Origin: Acidovorax sp. CF316
GTDB taxonomy: Bacteria; Pseudomonadota; Gammaproteobacteria; Burkholderiales; Burkholderiaceae_C
DNA: 64,000 bases
Assembly: GCF_000276605.1 (NCBI RefSeq)
Contig: NZ_AKJX01000094.1
Location: 1 to 64,000 of the forward strand
Direction of reading: 5' to 3'
Under the pieces are notes generated by a model, which was not told the DNA's origin, made no database searches, and saw nothing but the letters and a program-made list of their open reading frames with translations. This document shows positions 55,930-64,000 of the stretch, piece after piece; the stretch's first letter is position 1; each line of letters begins with the position of its first letter. A program made the position numbers and the translations under genes.

Positions 55930-56385
55930 ATGACCACCTTCTCCAATGCATTCCGATCCGAAGTCGTCCGGATGGCCCGCAAGGAGCTCAAGCCGGAGCT
56001 CCATGGAATGCGCAAAGCGCTGACCCTTCATCGTTCGGAAATCGCGGCGCTCAAGCGCGAAGTGAAGACGCTGACCTCGCAGCTCAAGGCAGCTCAGCGC
56101 GTCGTCAAAGCAGTTACCCCTCCGAAGACAGAGGAGTCACCTCAAGAGCGTAAAGGCGGAAGGAAGTGGGTATTCAAGCCGGAAGCGCTGACCGCCAAAC
56201 GCGCTGAATTGGGAGTCACCGCCAAGGACATGGCCAAGCTACTGCAGGCGTCGCCGCTCTCCCTCTCAAAATGGGAGAACGGCCAAGCCAATCCACGTGC
56301 AGCCCAGTTGGAGCGAATTCGCGCAGTGCTCGGCCTGGGCAAACGCAAAGCCCTTGCCCTGCTGGCAGAAGGCGAGGGCAAATAG
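55930..56385 (+). CDS. Coiled-coil protein with C-terminal helix-turn-helix
   Basis: 151 residues. The first half is charged and helical (MRKALTLHRSEIAALKREVK, TLTSQLKAAQRVVK), likely coiled coil. The second half has an XRE-like helix-turn-helix (VTAKDMAKLLQASPLSLSKW, ENGQANPRAAQLERIRAVLG). It would bind DNA as a dimer through the coil. No obvious phage or toxin partner next to it. Family known only as a conserved small HTH protein, function unclear. Confidence 0.75.
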   Translation: MTTFSNAFRSEVVRMARKELKPELHGMRKALTLHRSEIAALKREVKTLTSQLKAAQRVVKAVTPPKTEESPQERKGGRKWVFKPEALTAKRAELGVTAKDMAKLLQASPLSLSKWENGQANPRAAQLERIRAVLGLGKRKALALLAEGEGK

Positions 56386-56406
56386 CGGCTTGAGCGCCGC
56401 ACTACG

Positions 56407-56700
56407 TCAGGCTGCCGCTGCGGCGCTCAACACCTTTGCGCCCGTGAAGATGCACTCCAGCTTCTCATTGATGTAGTCTGACATCACCGGGTGCAGCGGC
56501 AGCGTTTGCCCGTTGTGCACATTGCATTGCGTGAAATCGATCCCATCCCTGTGCGCAGCCCGGCAGGCGGTGATGTACTCATTCATGAGCCCAGCGAACT
56601 CGATGAAGGGATGGTTGCCGATGGACACCGCGCTGCGATAAAACGCATCCGATGCATCCTGCATGCGGGCCAGAGCTACGAGGCGTTCGTTGGCGTCCAT
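56407..56700 (-). CDS. Conserved hypothetical protein
   Basis: 97 residues from the ATG at 56700, with AAGGA about 10 bases upstream; the open frame to 56835 overlaps yhaN. Sequence MDANERLVALARMQDASDAF, then GLMNEYITACRAAHRDGIDF, and an Ala-rich tail (LSAAAAA). No family recognised; helical and soluble. Its stop is close to the HTH gene stop, converging. Confidence 0.6.
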   Translation of the reverse strand: MDANERLVALARMQDASDAFYRSAVSIGNHPFIEFAGLMNEYITACRAAHRDGIDFTQCNVHNGQTLPLHPVMSDYINEKLECIFTGAKVLSAAAAA

Positions 56701-56770
56701 GTTCACTTCATCCTTCAAAATCTGATTCGGGCAGCATACCAGCGAGCCATTGCGATTCAGCGATATCGCG

Positions 56771-59700
56771 TCACAGCGTGACCACATTGAGATCGCCCCC
56801 GAGCACCTCCCTGGCCAGCGGCACCAGGTGATCATGGTGAGTTAGGAAGATGACCTGCATCTTCTGCGAAAGTTCACCCAACACCCGCAGCCCAGCCGCA
56901 GTGCGCCCGTCATCAAAATTGATGAACAGGTCGTCCGCAATGAGCGGAATGTTGAGCCCTTGCTCGATCTGCAACTCCAGCGCCGCCAGTCGCAGCGCCA
57001 GATAGAGCTGATCCCGGGACCCCTCGCTCATTCCGGAGACCTCCACCTGTGTCCCACCGTGCCGGATACCGTAGAGCCGTGGCGTCTGGTCGCCAGAGTC
57101 GACCAGCAGGCGCTCGAACGAGCCCAGCGTCAGTGCGCTGAACGTCGATGACGCCTTGGCCAGCATCGGGCCCTGGCGGGTCTCGCGGAATTTCTCCATC
57201 GACCATTTCAGCAGGCGCGCGGTGGTGTGCAGCTTGAGGTAGCGCTCCGCTGCATCCGCCATCGATGCGACGGCTTCTTGCCGGCGCGCATCGGCCGTCG
57301 CCGCGGCGGCGGTACCGTCCAGGGCTTCAAACGCTTTGCGCTGTGTGCCCTGCTGGGTGCTCAACTGAGCGATCTGCTCGACCAGTTGCGCAGATACGCT
57401 TCCTAGCCGCTCGATCTCGGCCACCAGTTCATCGGGCGCGATGCTCTGCGCTTCCTCTCTAAGTTGATCGAGGCTCATCCCGTCACCGCTGTGCACCAGG
57501 TCGGATTGCGCTGCGGCGATCCTGGAGTCGATCTCCCGGCGCTGCTCGGACTGCTGAGCGGCCGCGGCCAGCGCGTTGACGTCATCCACACCTGCAGCAG
57601 CCATCAGCGGCGCAAGGCGAGCCGCTTGGGCTTCGTGACGTTGCCCGGCATCGGCGAGTTCCGCCTCGACCTGAGAATGCCGGACGCGCAGTTCGCGCAG
57701 GGCTTTGTCTGCCTGCTGGGTGCTTGCCAGGCGAGCGAAGAGTTCCTGCGCGATAGCGTCGGCATCCTGCTGGGCAAGGTCGGTTGCCGCCCGGCTTGCA
57801 AGGGCTTCTGCGGATGCCTTCAGATCATCGAGGTCCATCTGCATCGGCTCGATGCGCTCGGTGCGGATCTTTCGGATCAAGCCCAGCAGGCGGTCCACTT
57901 CCTGGATTGCTTCCGCCTCAGCTTCGACCTGTTCGGCCTTCGTGGCACCGTCGTAGCCCGCAGCTTCGACTGCCGCCTGCCATGACGACTCCCAATCGGT
58001 CCATCCCGTCTGGGCCTGCTGCATTGCGGACTGCAGGCGCGGCAGGCTGCTTTGGGCTGCGGCCAACTGCTCCTCCAGCGTGCTGTGCTGCCCCCGCGCC
58101 TGCTCGACCATGGTGAGCAGCGCACGCGCACGCTGTAGGCAGTCTTGGAGGGATGGCGCCTGCGCTTCGGTGTTTGGTTCTCCAAGCATGGACCAGATGG
58201 TGGTCGCCAGTTCAGAACCAGTGGCCTGCAGATCCTTGCGCTGCTGCTCAAGCCTGGTGAACTCGGCGCTCATCTCCAGGACAGCCCTGCGTTGGCGCAG
58301 CCATGCAGGAGCGGCTTCCAGCGGGAGCTCGGGCAGTCCGCACTGGCCGGCGAGCTTTTCCCATTGGCGTTTGCGCTCTTCCTGGCGACCCTGTGCACCC
58401 TGCAGGCGCACTTCATGCATCTGCTGTTCCAGCCGCACATGTTCGATGCGCTCTGCCTTGGAGCGGCGCGTGGCCTCATGGTCGGCTTTCAGGAGCCTGT
58501 CGTCCGCGAGTACATCGGCCTTGGTCACCCACTGCTCGTAGGGACCCGCCTTGGCGGCCAGCTCGCTGGGTGCGGCCTTGATCGCCTGCCATTCCTTGTC
58601 GCGGGCCTGGCGGGCCTCTTCCACCTGTTCGCGGGACACGGGTTGGAAATCCTGCACGAAGTGCTGCAACTCCAGCTCCAGGCGCTGAAGCTCCTGTGTC
58701 TTCTCGGCAAGGGCTTCCTGCATTGCCTGCACTTCGGCGTTTGCGTTGCGGCTTTCATCAACGAGACCTTGTACGGCAGCATCCTCGGGCACGAGCATGG
58801 CCGCGAGTGCAACGGGTTCAGCGCGCCACTTGCCAAGCCCCGCCTTGGCGGCTTCCAGCTCTGCATTGAGTGTCTCTACCTTTTGCGCGAGCTGGGACAG
58901 TGCGGCGGCATGGTCGCCGAGCTTCAGGGCGCGTTCTACGGCGCCGGCCAGGTTCGGATTCACCTCCCGTGCGCCCAGGCGTGCCAATGCCTGCTGGGCC
59001 TGGTCGATCTGCTGCGCCTTGTCATCCAGGGAGGCTTGCGCACCGCGCAGTTGCTGCGCCAGTGCGCCCTTGTCCTTGAGCAGGCCCGCCAGTCGGTTCC
59101 GCACGGCGGCAGCCGGAAGGCGCTTGCGGACTGCTTCTTCGGTGTCGGCTGCCCAGCCCAGCTCCTGCACAAGCTCTTGCACCCGGGACCAGTGGGTCTG
59201 GATTTCTTCGCCCCGTTTGGCAATGTCTGTTCGGTGGCTGCGGTACTGCAGCCTGCGTTCATGGAGGTCGGTGATGTCCGCGGCCAGGGACAACAGGGTC
59301 TGGTCGACGCGGATGGCTTCCAGTTGGGTTCGCAGGCTGGATGCTTGCTGTTCAAGGCGTTGCCTGTCGGCCTGGGCCATCGCCATGGCGTGGGCTGCAT
59401 CGCGGATGGTGCTGGAGGCGTTCTCCGGCAGCAGCGGAACCTCGTCGGTGAGGCCGAGCGATTCCTTCTGTGCGTGGGCAGCATCAAGGGCCTGCAGCAT
59501 GGGGCGCACGCGGCGAATGCGCTCGAGCTGGCTCAGTTGCTGCCGGGTGGCCTTCTCTTGCTGGCGGGCGTCGGCAATGGCTTGCTCTGTCGATTGCAGC
59601 GCATCGTGCTGCGCCTTCCAGTCCTTGGCCTTGAGCACGACCTGCTTGAGCTGTGCTCCTGCGGCCTCGTAGGCTTCCTGGGCCTGGTAGTAGACCCGGG

Positions 59701-60250
59701 CGCCTGACTTGCGGCTGGCGAACAGGCTGTCGGCTTCGGCCTCCAGCTTTTGCAGCACGCCGGCGAGGCCTTCGATGCCGGCGGCCGACTGGAAGAGCAA
59801 ACGGCCCACGTCATCCGATGCCGACAGGATGCCGGCACCCCCTTCGACCAGGGTGGAGTGGTCCAGCGCGTACATACGCTGGAATGCGTTGAGCTGCAGA
59901 CCGCCGAGCCAGGGCTGCAGCATGGCATCCGGGAGCACCGCGTCTTGCGGCGAGCGCACCGTGTTCTTGTTGCCCTTGGTTCGGTCAAACGCAAGAGGCG
60001 GATCCTGGGAAGCATCTGCAACGCGTTCGAGAACACCGCCCACCCGCAACTCCGACATCGGGTGCAGAAAGGCCAGGGGTGTTCTGACAGGAATGCCGAA
60101 CAGCCAGTCCCCGATGGCCGACCGGACCGTGGACTTTCCGGCTTCGTTGGGCCCCACGATCAGGTGGATGTCCCGGGGTTGCCTGGGCAAGGACAGATGG
60201 CGGTCGGTGAACTTGCCGTACCGGATCAGCTTGAGTTCGCGGATACGCAT
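56771..60250 (-). CDS. yhaN: SbcC-like AAA ATPase (YhaN)
   Basis: 1159 residues. N-terminal Walker A in IVGPNEAGKSTVRSAIGDWL and YhaN-type opening MRIRELKLIRYGKFTDRHLS. Long coiled-coil arms rich in Gln/Ala/Glu occupy about 180-950. The C-terminal ABC signature and Walker B are SGMSEGSRDQLYLALRLAAL and LIADDLFINFDDGR, with an H-loop-like FLTHHDHLV. It pairs with the YhaO nuclease as an SbcCD/Mre11-Rad50-like complex on DNA ends. Forty bases separate it from yhaO; the same strand suggests an operon. Confidence 0.93.
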   Translation of the reverse strand: MRIRELKLIRYGKFTDRHLSLPRQPRDIHLIVGPNEAGKSTVRSAIGDWLFGIPVRTPLAFLHPMSELRVGGVLERVADASQDPPLAFDRTKGNKNTVRSPQDAVLPDAMLQPWLGGLQLNAFQRMYALDHSTLVEGGAGILSASDDVGRLLFQSAAGIEGLAGVLQKLEAEADSLFASRKSGARVYYQAQEAYEAAGAQLKQVVLKAKDWKAQHDALQSTEQAIADARQQEKATRQQLSQLERIRRVRPMLQALDAAHAQKESLGLTDEVPLLPENASSTIRDAAHAMAMAQADRQRLEQQASSLRTQLEAIRVDQTLLSLAADITDLHERRLQYRSHRTDIAKRGEEIQTHWSRVQELVQELGWAADTEEAVRKRLPAAAVRNRLAGLLKDKGALAQQLRGAQASLDDKAQQIDQAQQALARLGAREVNPNLAGAVERALKLGDHAAALSQLAQKVETLNAELEAAKAGLGKWRAEPVALAAMLVPEDAAVQGLVDESRNANAEVQAMQEALAEKTQELQRLELELQHFVQDFQPVSREQVEEARQARDKEWQAIKAAPSELAAKAGPYEQWVTKADVLADDRLLKADHEATRRSKAERIEHVRLEQQMHEVRLQGAQGRQEERKRQWEKLAGQCGLPELPLEAAPAWLRQRRAVLEMSAEFTRLEQQRKDLQATGSELATTIWSMLGEPNTEAQAPSLQDCLQRARALLTMVEQARGQHSTLEEQLAAAQSSLPRLQSAMQQAQTGWTDWESSWQAAVEAAGYDGATKAEQVEAEAEAIQEVDRLLGLIRKIRTERIEPMQMDLDDLKASAEALASRAATDLAQQDADAIAQELFARLASTQQADKALRELRVRHSQVEAELADAGQRHEAQAARLAPLMAAAGVDDVNALAAAAQQSEQRREIDSRIAAAQSDLVHSGDGMSLDQLREEAQSIAPDELVAEIERLGSVSAQLVEQIAQLSTQQGTQRKAFEALDGTAAAATADARRQEAVASMADAAERYLKLHTTARLLKWSMEKFRETRQGPMLAKASSTFSALTLGSFERLLVDSGDQTPRLYGIRHGGTQVEVSGMSEGSRDQLYLALRLAALELQIEQGLNIPLIADDLFINFDDGRTAAGLRVLGELSQKMQVIFLTHHDHLVPLAREVLGGDLNVVTL

Positions 60251-60289
60251 GGGATGTGTCGAGCTGGGTGGACGGTTGCAACAGTTGCG

Positions 60290-61573
60290 TCAGGCGGCAG
60301 GTGCCGATCCCGGCGCGACCCGGGCCATGAGGACGGGGGCGGCCTGGCGGACCCGCTCGGCGATGAGCGGTGAGTCTGCCTGGCGGAGTTCTGCCAACTC
60401 TGGCGCGGCAAGCAGGACATCGTGCGGCAGCTTTTCCAGCAGTACCTGCCACTCGGCGTGAATGGCCTGCAGGAACTCCGGGTCCGCATGGGCCGATGCA
60501 GCCAGGTCGTGCAGCGCATCGAGCGCGTCTTGTGCATCGTCCGAACCGGCGGTTGCCGGCGCCGCCGGTGCTGTCGTGGACACCCGCACCTTCTCGATCC
60601 AGATGCGGTCCGGGTCCAGTGCAACGGCCTGGGCGATCACCTCCTGCCGCAGTTGCCCTTCGTCACTGGCCAGCGCTGCGTGGGCGGCGCACTGCCCCGT
60701 GAAGCTCACGCGGACTGCAAGCGGAAGGCCTGCTGGCGCAGTGGCCAACAGCTGCTCAAGCGACTGGCCCACCAGCCGCACCGCGCTGCGCAGATCGTCG
60801 CAAGCGCTGACGTCCACGGACAGCGCATGCCAGCGCAGCACGTCGACCTCGATGCGCTCGATCTCAGTGATCTCCCCGGCATCGGCAGAGACCAGCAGGG
60901 CTCCGCGCGCGCCGGTCTCCTTGATGTGGCGGCCTTGCAGGTTGCCTGGGTAGGCAATGGTGGTGTCGCCGCGTTCGATCCAATGCTCATGCACGTGGCC
61001 CAGGGCCCAGTACTGGTAGCCCTTGGCCTGCAACTCGGCCACAGAGCATGGCGCGTATTTGGCATGCTCATTGTTGCCCTCCAGAGCCGTGTGCAGCACG
61101 CCGATGTTGAGCCAGCCTGGCACGGGCATGGGGTAGCTGGGGACCAGGTTCTCCACAGTGGCTGCGACCTTGAAGCTGCGGCCATGCAGGGCAACCTTGA
61201 GTGGCTCGATGCGGAAGGTATCGGCCTTGCGGGAGGCGAAGGCGTGCACGTTGTCCGGCAACTCCAGGCCCTTGGTCATCTCGCTGTCGGCATCGTGGTT
61301 GCCGTAGAGCAGGTATACAGGGATGCCGGCCTGGCGCAGGCGGCCCATCTGGCGCACGAAGAACAGGCCGGTGTTGAAGTCCTTCCAGTCGCCGTCGTAG
61401 ACGTCGCCGGCGATGACCATGAAGTCCACCTTCTCTTCGATGGCCACGGTGACCAGGCGCTCGAAGGCATCGCGGGTGGCGGTGCGCAGGCGCTCCGCTG
61501 GGGCATCCGCGTAGGAGGAGAGACCTCGCAGGGGGCTGTCCAGGTGCAGGTCTGCGGTGTGGATGAATTTCAC
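60290..61573 (-). CDS. yhaO: Mre11/SbcD-like phosphodiesterase (YhaO)
   Basis: 427 residues from a GTG at 61573, with GGAG 8 bases upstream. Metallophosphoesterase motifs are all there: FIHTADLHLDSP, VIAGDVYDGD, LLYGNHDADSE, WALGHVHEHW and YPGNLQGRH, which hold the two metal ions. A C-terminal domain would bind the ATPase partner. It is a DNA exonuclease/endonuclease family. Both genes are complete, so the complex should be functional. Confidence 0.94.
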   Translation of the reverse strand: MKFIHTADLHLDSPLRGLSSYADAPAERLRTATRDAFERLVTVAIEEKVDFMVIAGDVYDGDWKDFNTGLFFVRQMGRLRQAGIPVYLLYGNHDADSEMTKGLELPDNVHAFASRKADTFRIEPLKVALHGRSFKVAATVENLVPSYPMPVPGWLNIGVLHTALEGNNEHAKYAPCSVAELQAKGYQYWALGHVHEHWIERGDTTIAYPGNLQGRHIKETGARGALLVSADAGEITEIERIEVDVLRWHALSVDVSACDDLRSAVRLVGQSLEQLLATAPAGLPLAVRVSFTGQCAAHAALASDEGQLRQEVIAQAVALDPDRIWIEKVRVSTTAPAAPATAGSDDAQDALDALHDLAASAHADPEFLQAIHAEWQVLLEKLPHDVLLAAPELAELRQADSPLIAERVRQAAPVLMARVAPGSAPAA

Positions 61574-61622
61574 GAAAGGATCTCCTCTGGATGGCAGGCA
61601 GAAGGACGGCTACGGACGCTGG

Positions 61623-61910
61623 TCACTTGCGGGGCACGATCTGGATGGTGCCCACGCCAGATTCGGAAGGCGGAGCAATCCAGTGGACCCAGACGCCGCG
61701 CATCCAGGCGCCCAGGTAGATCACGCTCACGAGGAAGATGCCCCACTGGTCAGCCTTCCATGCGGCGTAGAACCAGGCGGGCTGCCCAAGCATGCCGAAG
61801 ATGCAGGCCCAACGGCGCAGCTTCTCGCTGCGGGCTTGGGACAGCCAGGCTGCGAGGGCGCCGAACAAGGCGATGGCGATCTGGTCGAGTTCCATGCAGT
61901 GATTGTGCAT
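61623..61910 (-). CDS. Small membrane protein
   Basis: 90 to 95 residues; ATG at 61910 or 61895. Two hydrophobic segments: LDQIAIALFGALAAWLSQ and then ACIFGMLGQPAWFYAAW with GIFLVSVIYLGAWMRG. The pattern (W-L-S, then QPFW-FY-W-W-G-F) resembles small conserved inner-membrane proteins seen in proteobacteria and phages. Function unknown. It ends about 50 bases before yhaO on the same strand and could share its transcript. Confidence 0.65.
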   Translation of the reverse strand: MHNHCMELDQIAIALFGALAAWLSQARSEKLRRWACIFGMLGQPAWFYAAWKADQWGIFLVSVIYLGAWMRGVWVHWIAPPSESGVGTIQIVPRK

Positions 61911-62024
61911 GACTGGATGAATTTACAGCACCCATGCTGTAGGCGACTGGGCAATTTCTTGTTTGTGGTGTACGGCAGCAGCACCCACAATCGAAACAAG
62001 ACGTACAAAAAGGGAGGTCCTGCA

Positions 62025-62123
62025 ATGAAAGGGTTGGGATTTGATCGAGCTGTCAAATCACCTCAACAGGTGCAGCTGGCCATGTTTCAACTGGCCGAAT
62101 TGCAACGCAGTTGCCCCACCTGA
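62025..62123 (+). CDS. Possible 32-residue small protein
   Basis: The ATG at 62025 is preceded by AGGGAGG at 62011-62017, seven bases upstream, the best ribosome site in this region. It reads MKGLGFDRAVKSPQQVQLAM and ends in LAELQRSCPT. Basic start, amphipathic middle, no family known. It lies between the small membrane protein and the OLD-type gene, and two hairpins follow its stop at once. Confidence 0.4.
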   Translation: MKGLGFDRAVKSPQQVQLAMFQLAELQRSCPT

Positions 62124-62156
62124 AATGCCCGTAGGCATTCAGCGATTGCGTCGCTG
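62124..62156. repeat. Two adjacent perfect hairpins
   Basis: AATGCC-CGTA-GGCATT (62124-62139) is followed without gap by CAGCGA-TTGCG-TCGCTG (62140-62156). Both stems are 6 bp and perfect. No T-run follows, so they are not a standard intrinsic terminator; they may be an RNA structure or a small repetitive element. Confidence 0.6.
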
Positions 62157-62277
62157 GTGTGTGCTAGCTACAGACGATTTTCAAGAAGTCCGGGTTCTTT
62201 GATTGGTCCGCTCAGCCCATTACGCGGCCGACTCGTCTATGGAATGCCGCTCTACACAGCAATTCAAAGGTACTTCA

Positions 62278-64000
62278 ATGCCCGACACGGCCGCAGCCCC
62301 GACAAACGGCGATATCAAACTCCGGTTTCTTGAACTCTGCCAGTTTCGCCGGCTTGGCAAAGTTCAGTTGGAGATCGATCAAAAAACGACCATCTTGGTC
62401 GGTGCGAATAACAGCGGGAAGACTTCGATCCTTGCAGCCCTACGTCACTTTCTTGCTGATGGCACCTCATTCGGGGCCTTCGACATCAGTCTCTCGCAGT
62501 GGCCAAAGTTGCGTACTCTTGGAAAGAGTTGGGAAGCGCTGGCAGAGGACCCTTCCACGGTAGCAAGCTCTGAGGTCCAATGGAAGGAGCAGCTGCAGAC
62601 TCTCCTTGAGGCGATGCCTACCCTGGACCTATGGTTCGATGCCGAGGCAGGCATGTATCACTATGTCGCGCCATTTTTGTCCAAGTTCAGCTGGACGGGA
62701 GGCGCTGTCGGTGTTCGATTGCGTCTTGAGCCCGCAGCCACTGTAGACGAGCTGAAACAGCTGGCCTGGACCTACCAACTGGCACGCGCTCCAGTTAAGG
62801 ACATGGGGGCAGATTCGCTGGCGTGGCCGATTGATCTGCTGGACTTTTGGCTTCGCGAACCAGGAAAGCTTGGCCAAGTTCGCGCGTACAAGCTTGATGC
62901 AGACAACAATCCCCTAGCTGGTATTGCAGCCTACACCACACAGGCGCTACCAGAGGATGCTAGTCCTATTGAGCGAAAGAACCTGTCGAAGGTGATACGC
63001 GTTGACTTTGTTGCGGCCCAGCGCGGACTCGGCAGCGAAGAGGCTGATTCTCGGTCGGCTTCAGGCCCACATAGGGTCGGAATGTTTTCCAACCAACTTC
63101 TGAAATTTGCTCGGCAGCACTTGAATGTCGCAAGCACGGGGCACGGTCATCGTGCAGACCTCATCAAAGCCGTTGCAGAGGCTCAGCGCGACCTGGACAA
63201 GAAGATTCACGAAGCCATTGCGGATTCAGTTGAGGAGGTGAAAGAACTTGGCTACCCTGGCCTGCATGATCCTCAAGAGATCCACTTTCGAACTCGGATC
63301 CAAACCGCTGACTTGCTCGACCACGGTACCGCTGTCCAGTACAGCATGCATAAAGAGTCGCTCGAGGAACTGCTTCCAGAGTATTCCATTGGGCTTGGCT
63401 ACCAAAATCTTCAGTCGTTAAGCTATCAACTAGTTTCTTTCAAAACAGCTCGACTGAAGCCAGAAAAGGGCTCTCCAGCGCCTGTTCACTTGGTCATGAT
63501 CGAGGAGCCTGAAGCACACCTCCATGTTCAGGTTCAACGCATTTTTTCCGAAAAGGCGCACAAGCTCATCAGCCCGACAGCAAAGGATGAGTCAACCCTC
63601 AAAAGCCAGCTGCTCATCAGCACGCACTCAAGCCATCTTGCCCATGCGGAGAGCTTTGACCGCCTAAGGTATGTTCGCCGGATAGCAAAAAGCGCCTCAA
63701 ACCCGATGCCGTCCACCGAAGTGGTCAATCTCGGTCAGGTGTTTGGCAACGACAAGAAGACGCGGCAGTTTGCGGAGCGCTACTTCCGTGTCCAGCACAC
63801 CGACCTTCTTTTTGCCAATGCGGCGGTCTTTGTAGAGGGAGTCGCGGAGAGGATGCTAGTCCCGCTCTTTATGGAGCGTGACTTTAAAGCACTCAACAGT
63901 CGATACGTGTCATTTCTCGACATCGGCGGAAGTCACGCTCATCGACTGAAGCCGTTAGTCGAGAAGCTTCGAATTCCTACGGTCATCATCACCGACATCG
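62278..64000 (+). CDS. OLD-family AAA ATPase/TOPRIM nuclease, 3' end cut by window
   Basis: At least 574 residues, open at the edge. RFLELCQFRRLGKVQLEIDQ leads to the Walker A GANNSGKTSILAALRHF. The ABC-type core has VHLVMIEEPEAHLHVQVQR (Walker B) and LLISTHSSHLAHA (H-loop). A TOPRIM domain starts at AVFVEGVAERMLVPLFMERD with the conserved glutamate and reaches VIITDI at the edge. OLD-type nucleases include phage-defence proteins such as Gabija GajA. The start at 62278 has AAAGG 8 bases upstream. Type and partner genes cannot be decided without downstream sequence. Confidence 0.88.
   Translation, partial: MPDTAAAPTNGDIKLRFLELCQFRRLGKVQLEIDQKTTILVGANNSGKTSILAALRHFLADGTSFGAFDISLSQWPKLRTLGKSWEALAEDPSTVASSEVQWKEQLQTLLEAMPTLDLWFDAEAGMYHYVAPFLSKFSWTGGAVGVRLRLEPAATVDELKQLAWTYQLARAPVKDMGADSLAWPIDLLDFWLREPGKLGQVRAYKLDADNNPLAGIAAYTTQALPEDASPIERKNLSKVIRVDFVAAQRGLGSEEADSRSASGPHRVGMFSNQLLKFARQHLNVASTGHGHRADLIKAVAEAQRDLDKKIHEAIADSVEEVKELGYPGLHDPQEIHFRTRIQTADLLDHGTAVQYSMHKESLEELLPEYSIGLGYQNLQSLSYQLVSFKTARLKPEKGSPAPVHLVMIEEPEAHLHVQVQRIFSEKAHKLISPTAKDESTLKSQLLISTHSSHLAHAESFDRLRYVRRIAKSASNPMPSTEVVNLGQVFGNDKKTRQFAERYFRVQHTDLLFANAAVFVEGVAERMLVPLFMERDFKALNSRYVSFLDIGGSHAHRLKPLVEKLRIPTVIITDI

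Noticed and set aside
58145-59707. 520-codon open frame on the plus strand
   Set aside because: Antisense to the coiled-coil part of yhaN; composition is that of a mirror frame.
62059-62072. CACCT/AGGTG stem inside the 32-codon ORF
   Set aside because: Five-base stem within coding sequence, likely chance; only the two 6-bp tandem stems after the stop were kept.

Overview
The window looks like a chromosomal stretch of a betaproteobacterium of the order Burkholderiales, most likely Comamonadaceae. The pointers are two tripartite-tricarboxylate (Bug) receptors beside a porin, a valine-degradation operon next to a class I PHA synthase, a fused 1181-residue 2-oxoacid:ferredoxin oxidoreductase, an AAHS aromatic-acid permease, and GC-rich codon use. 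No rRNA, tRNA, CRISPR array or intact insertion sequence was seen.

Region 1 (about 1-18.2 kb) reads as one carbohydrate-acid island. gapN-pyk-eno run on the plus strand. Facing them, on the minus strand, is a six-gene set: racemase-like protein, isopropylmalate-dehydrogenase-like enzyme, OtnK kinase, GntR regulator, OtnC decarboxylase and a double methylglyoxal-synthase-domain protein. Divergent from that set are Bug receptor, porin, second Bug receptor, amidohydrolase and lactonase. The families fit uptake of a sugar lactone or tetronate, hydrolysis, oxidation, phosphorylation and decarboxylation to DHAP. The gapN-pyk-eno genes then supply part of the route to pyruvate. The two control regions (2.1-2.3 kb and 12.65-12.75 kb) share two identical 9-bp words, and both local regulators carry two DNA-binding domains. 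A decayed NtrC-type regulator and an IS481-type transposase remnant mark the two ends.

Region 2 (18.2-25.7 kb) holds YbaK, then a minus-strand run of branched-chain aminotransferase, lipoprotein gamma-glutamyltranspeptidase, acetoacetate-decarboxylase-like protein, RraA-type aldolase and a tiny overlapping ORF. A divergent Lrp regulator and a Crp/Fnr regulator follow, with a frameshifted chromene-carboxylate-isomerase-like gene.

Region 3 (25.8-40 kb) is acyl-CoA, branched-chain and PHA metabolism, all on the minus strand: aminotransferase, 3-hydroxybutyryl-CoA dehydrogenase, alpha/beta hydrolase, PHA synthase, and a valine operon (mmsA, acyl-CoA dehydrogenase, mmsB with a frameshift, enoyl-CoA hydratase, truncated 3-hydroxyisobutyryl-CoA hydrolase). 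A thiolase, an acyl-CoA synthetase and an aromatic-acid permease follow.

Region 4 (40.9-55.2 kb) has an FAD-linked oxidase, an orphan TRAP receptor and a Crp/Fnr regulator. Next comes a tight five-gene operon (fused 2-oxoacid oxidoreductase, enoyl-CoA hydratase, NAD(P)H:quinone-reductase-like flavoprotein, amidohydrolase-fold protein lacking HxH, second hydratase). A GATase1-AraC regulator lies upstream, and a matching candidate operator sits in front of both the operon and the regulator gene. A third Crp/Fnr protein, a DsbA-fold isomerase and a glutathione transferase close the region.

Region 5 (55.2-64 kb) is a DnaE2 C-terminal remnant, an HU-like protein with a clear terminator, an HTH protein, the YhaN/YhaO (SbcC/SbcD-like) pair, a small membrane protein, a 32-codon ORF with an excellent ribosome-binding site followed by two tandem hairpins, and an OLD-family ATPase/nuclease cut by the window edge.
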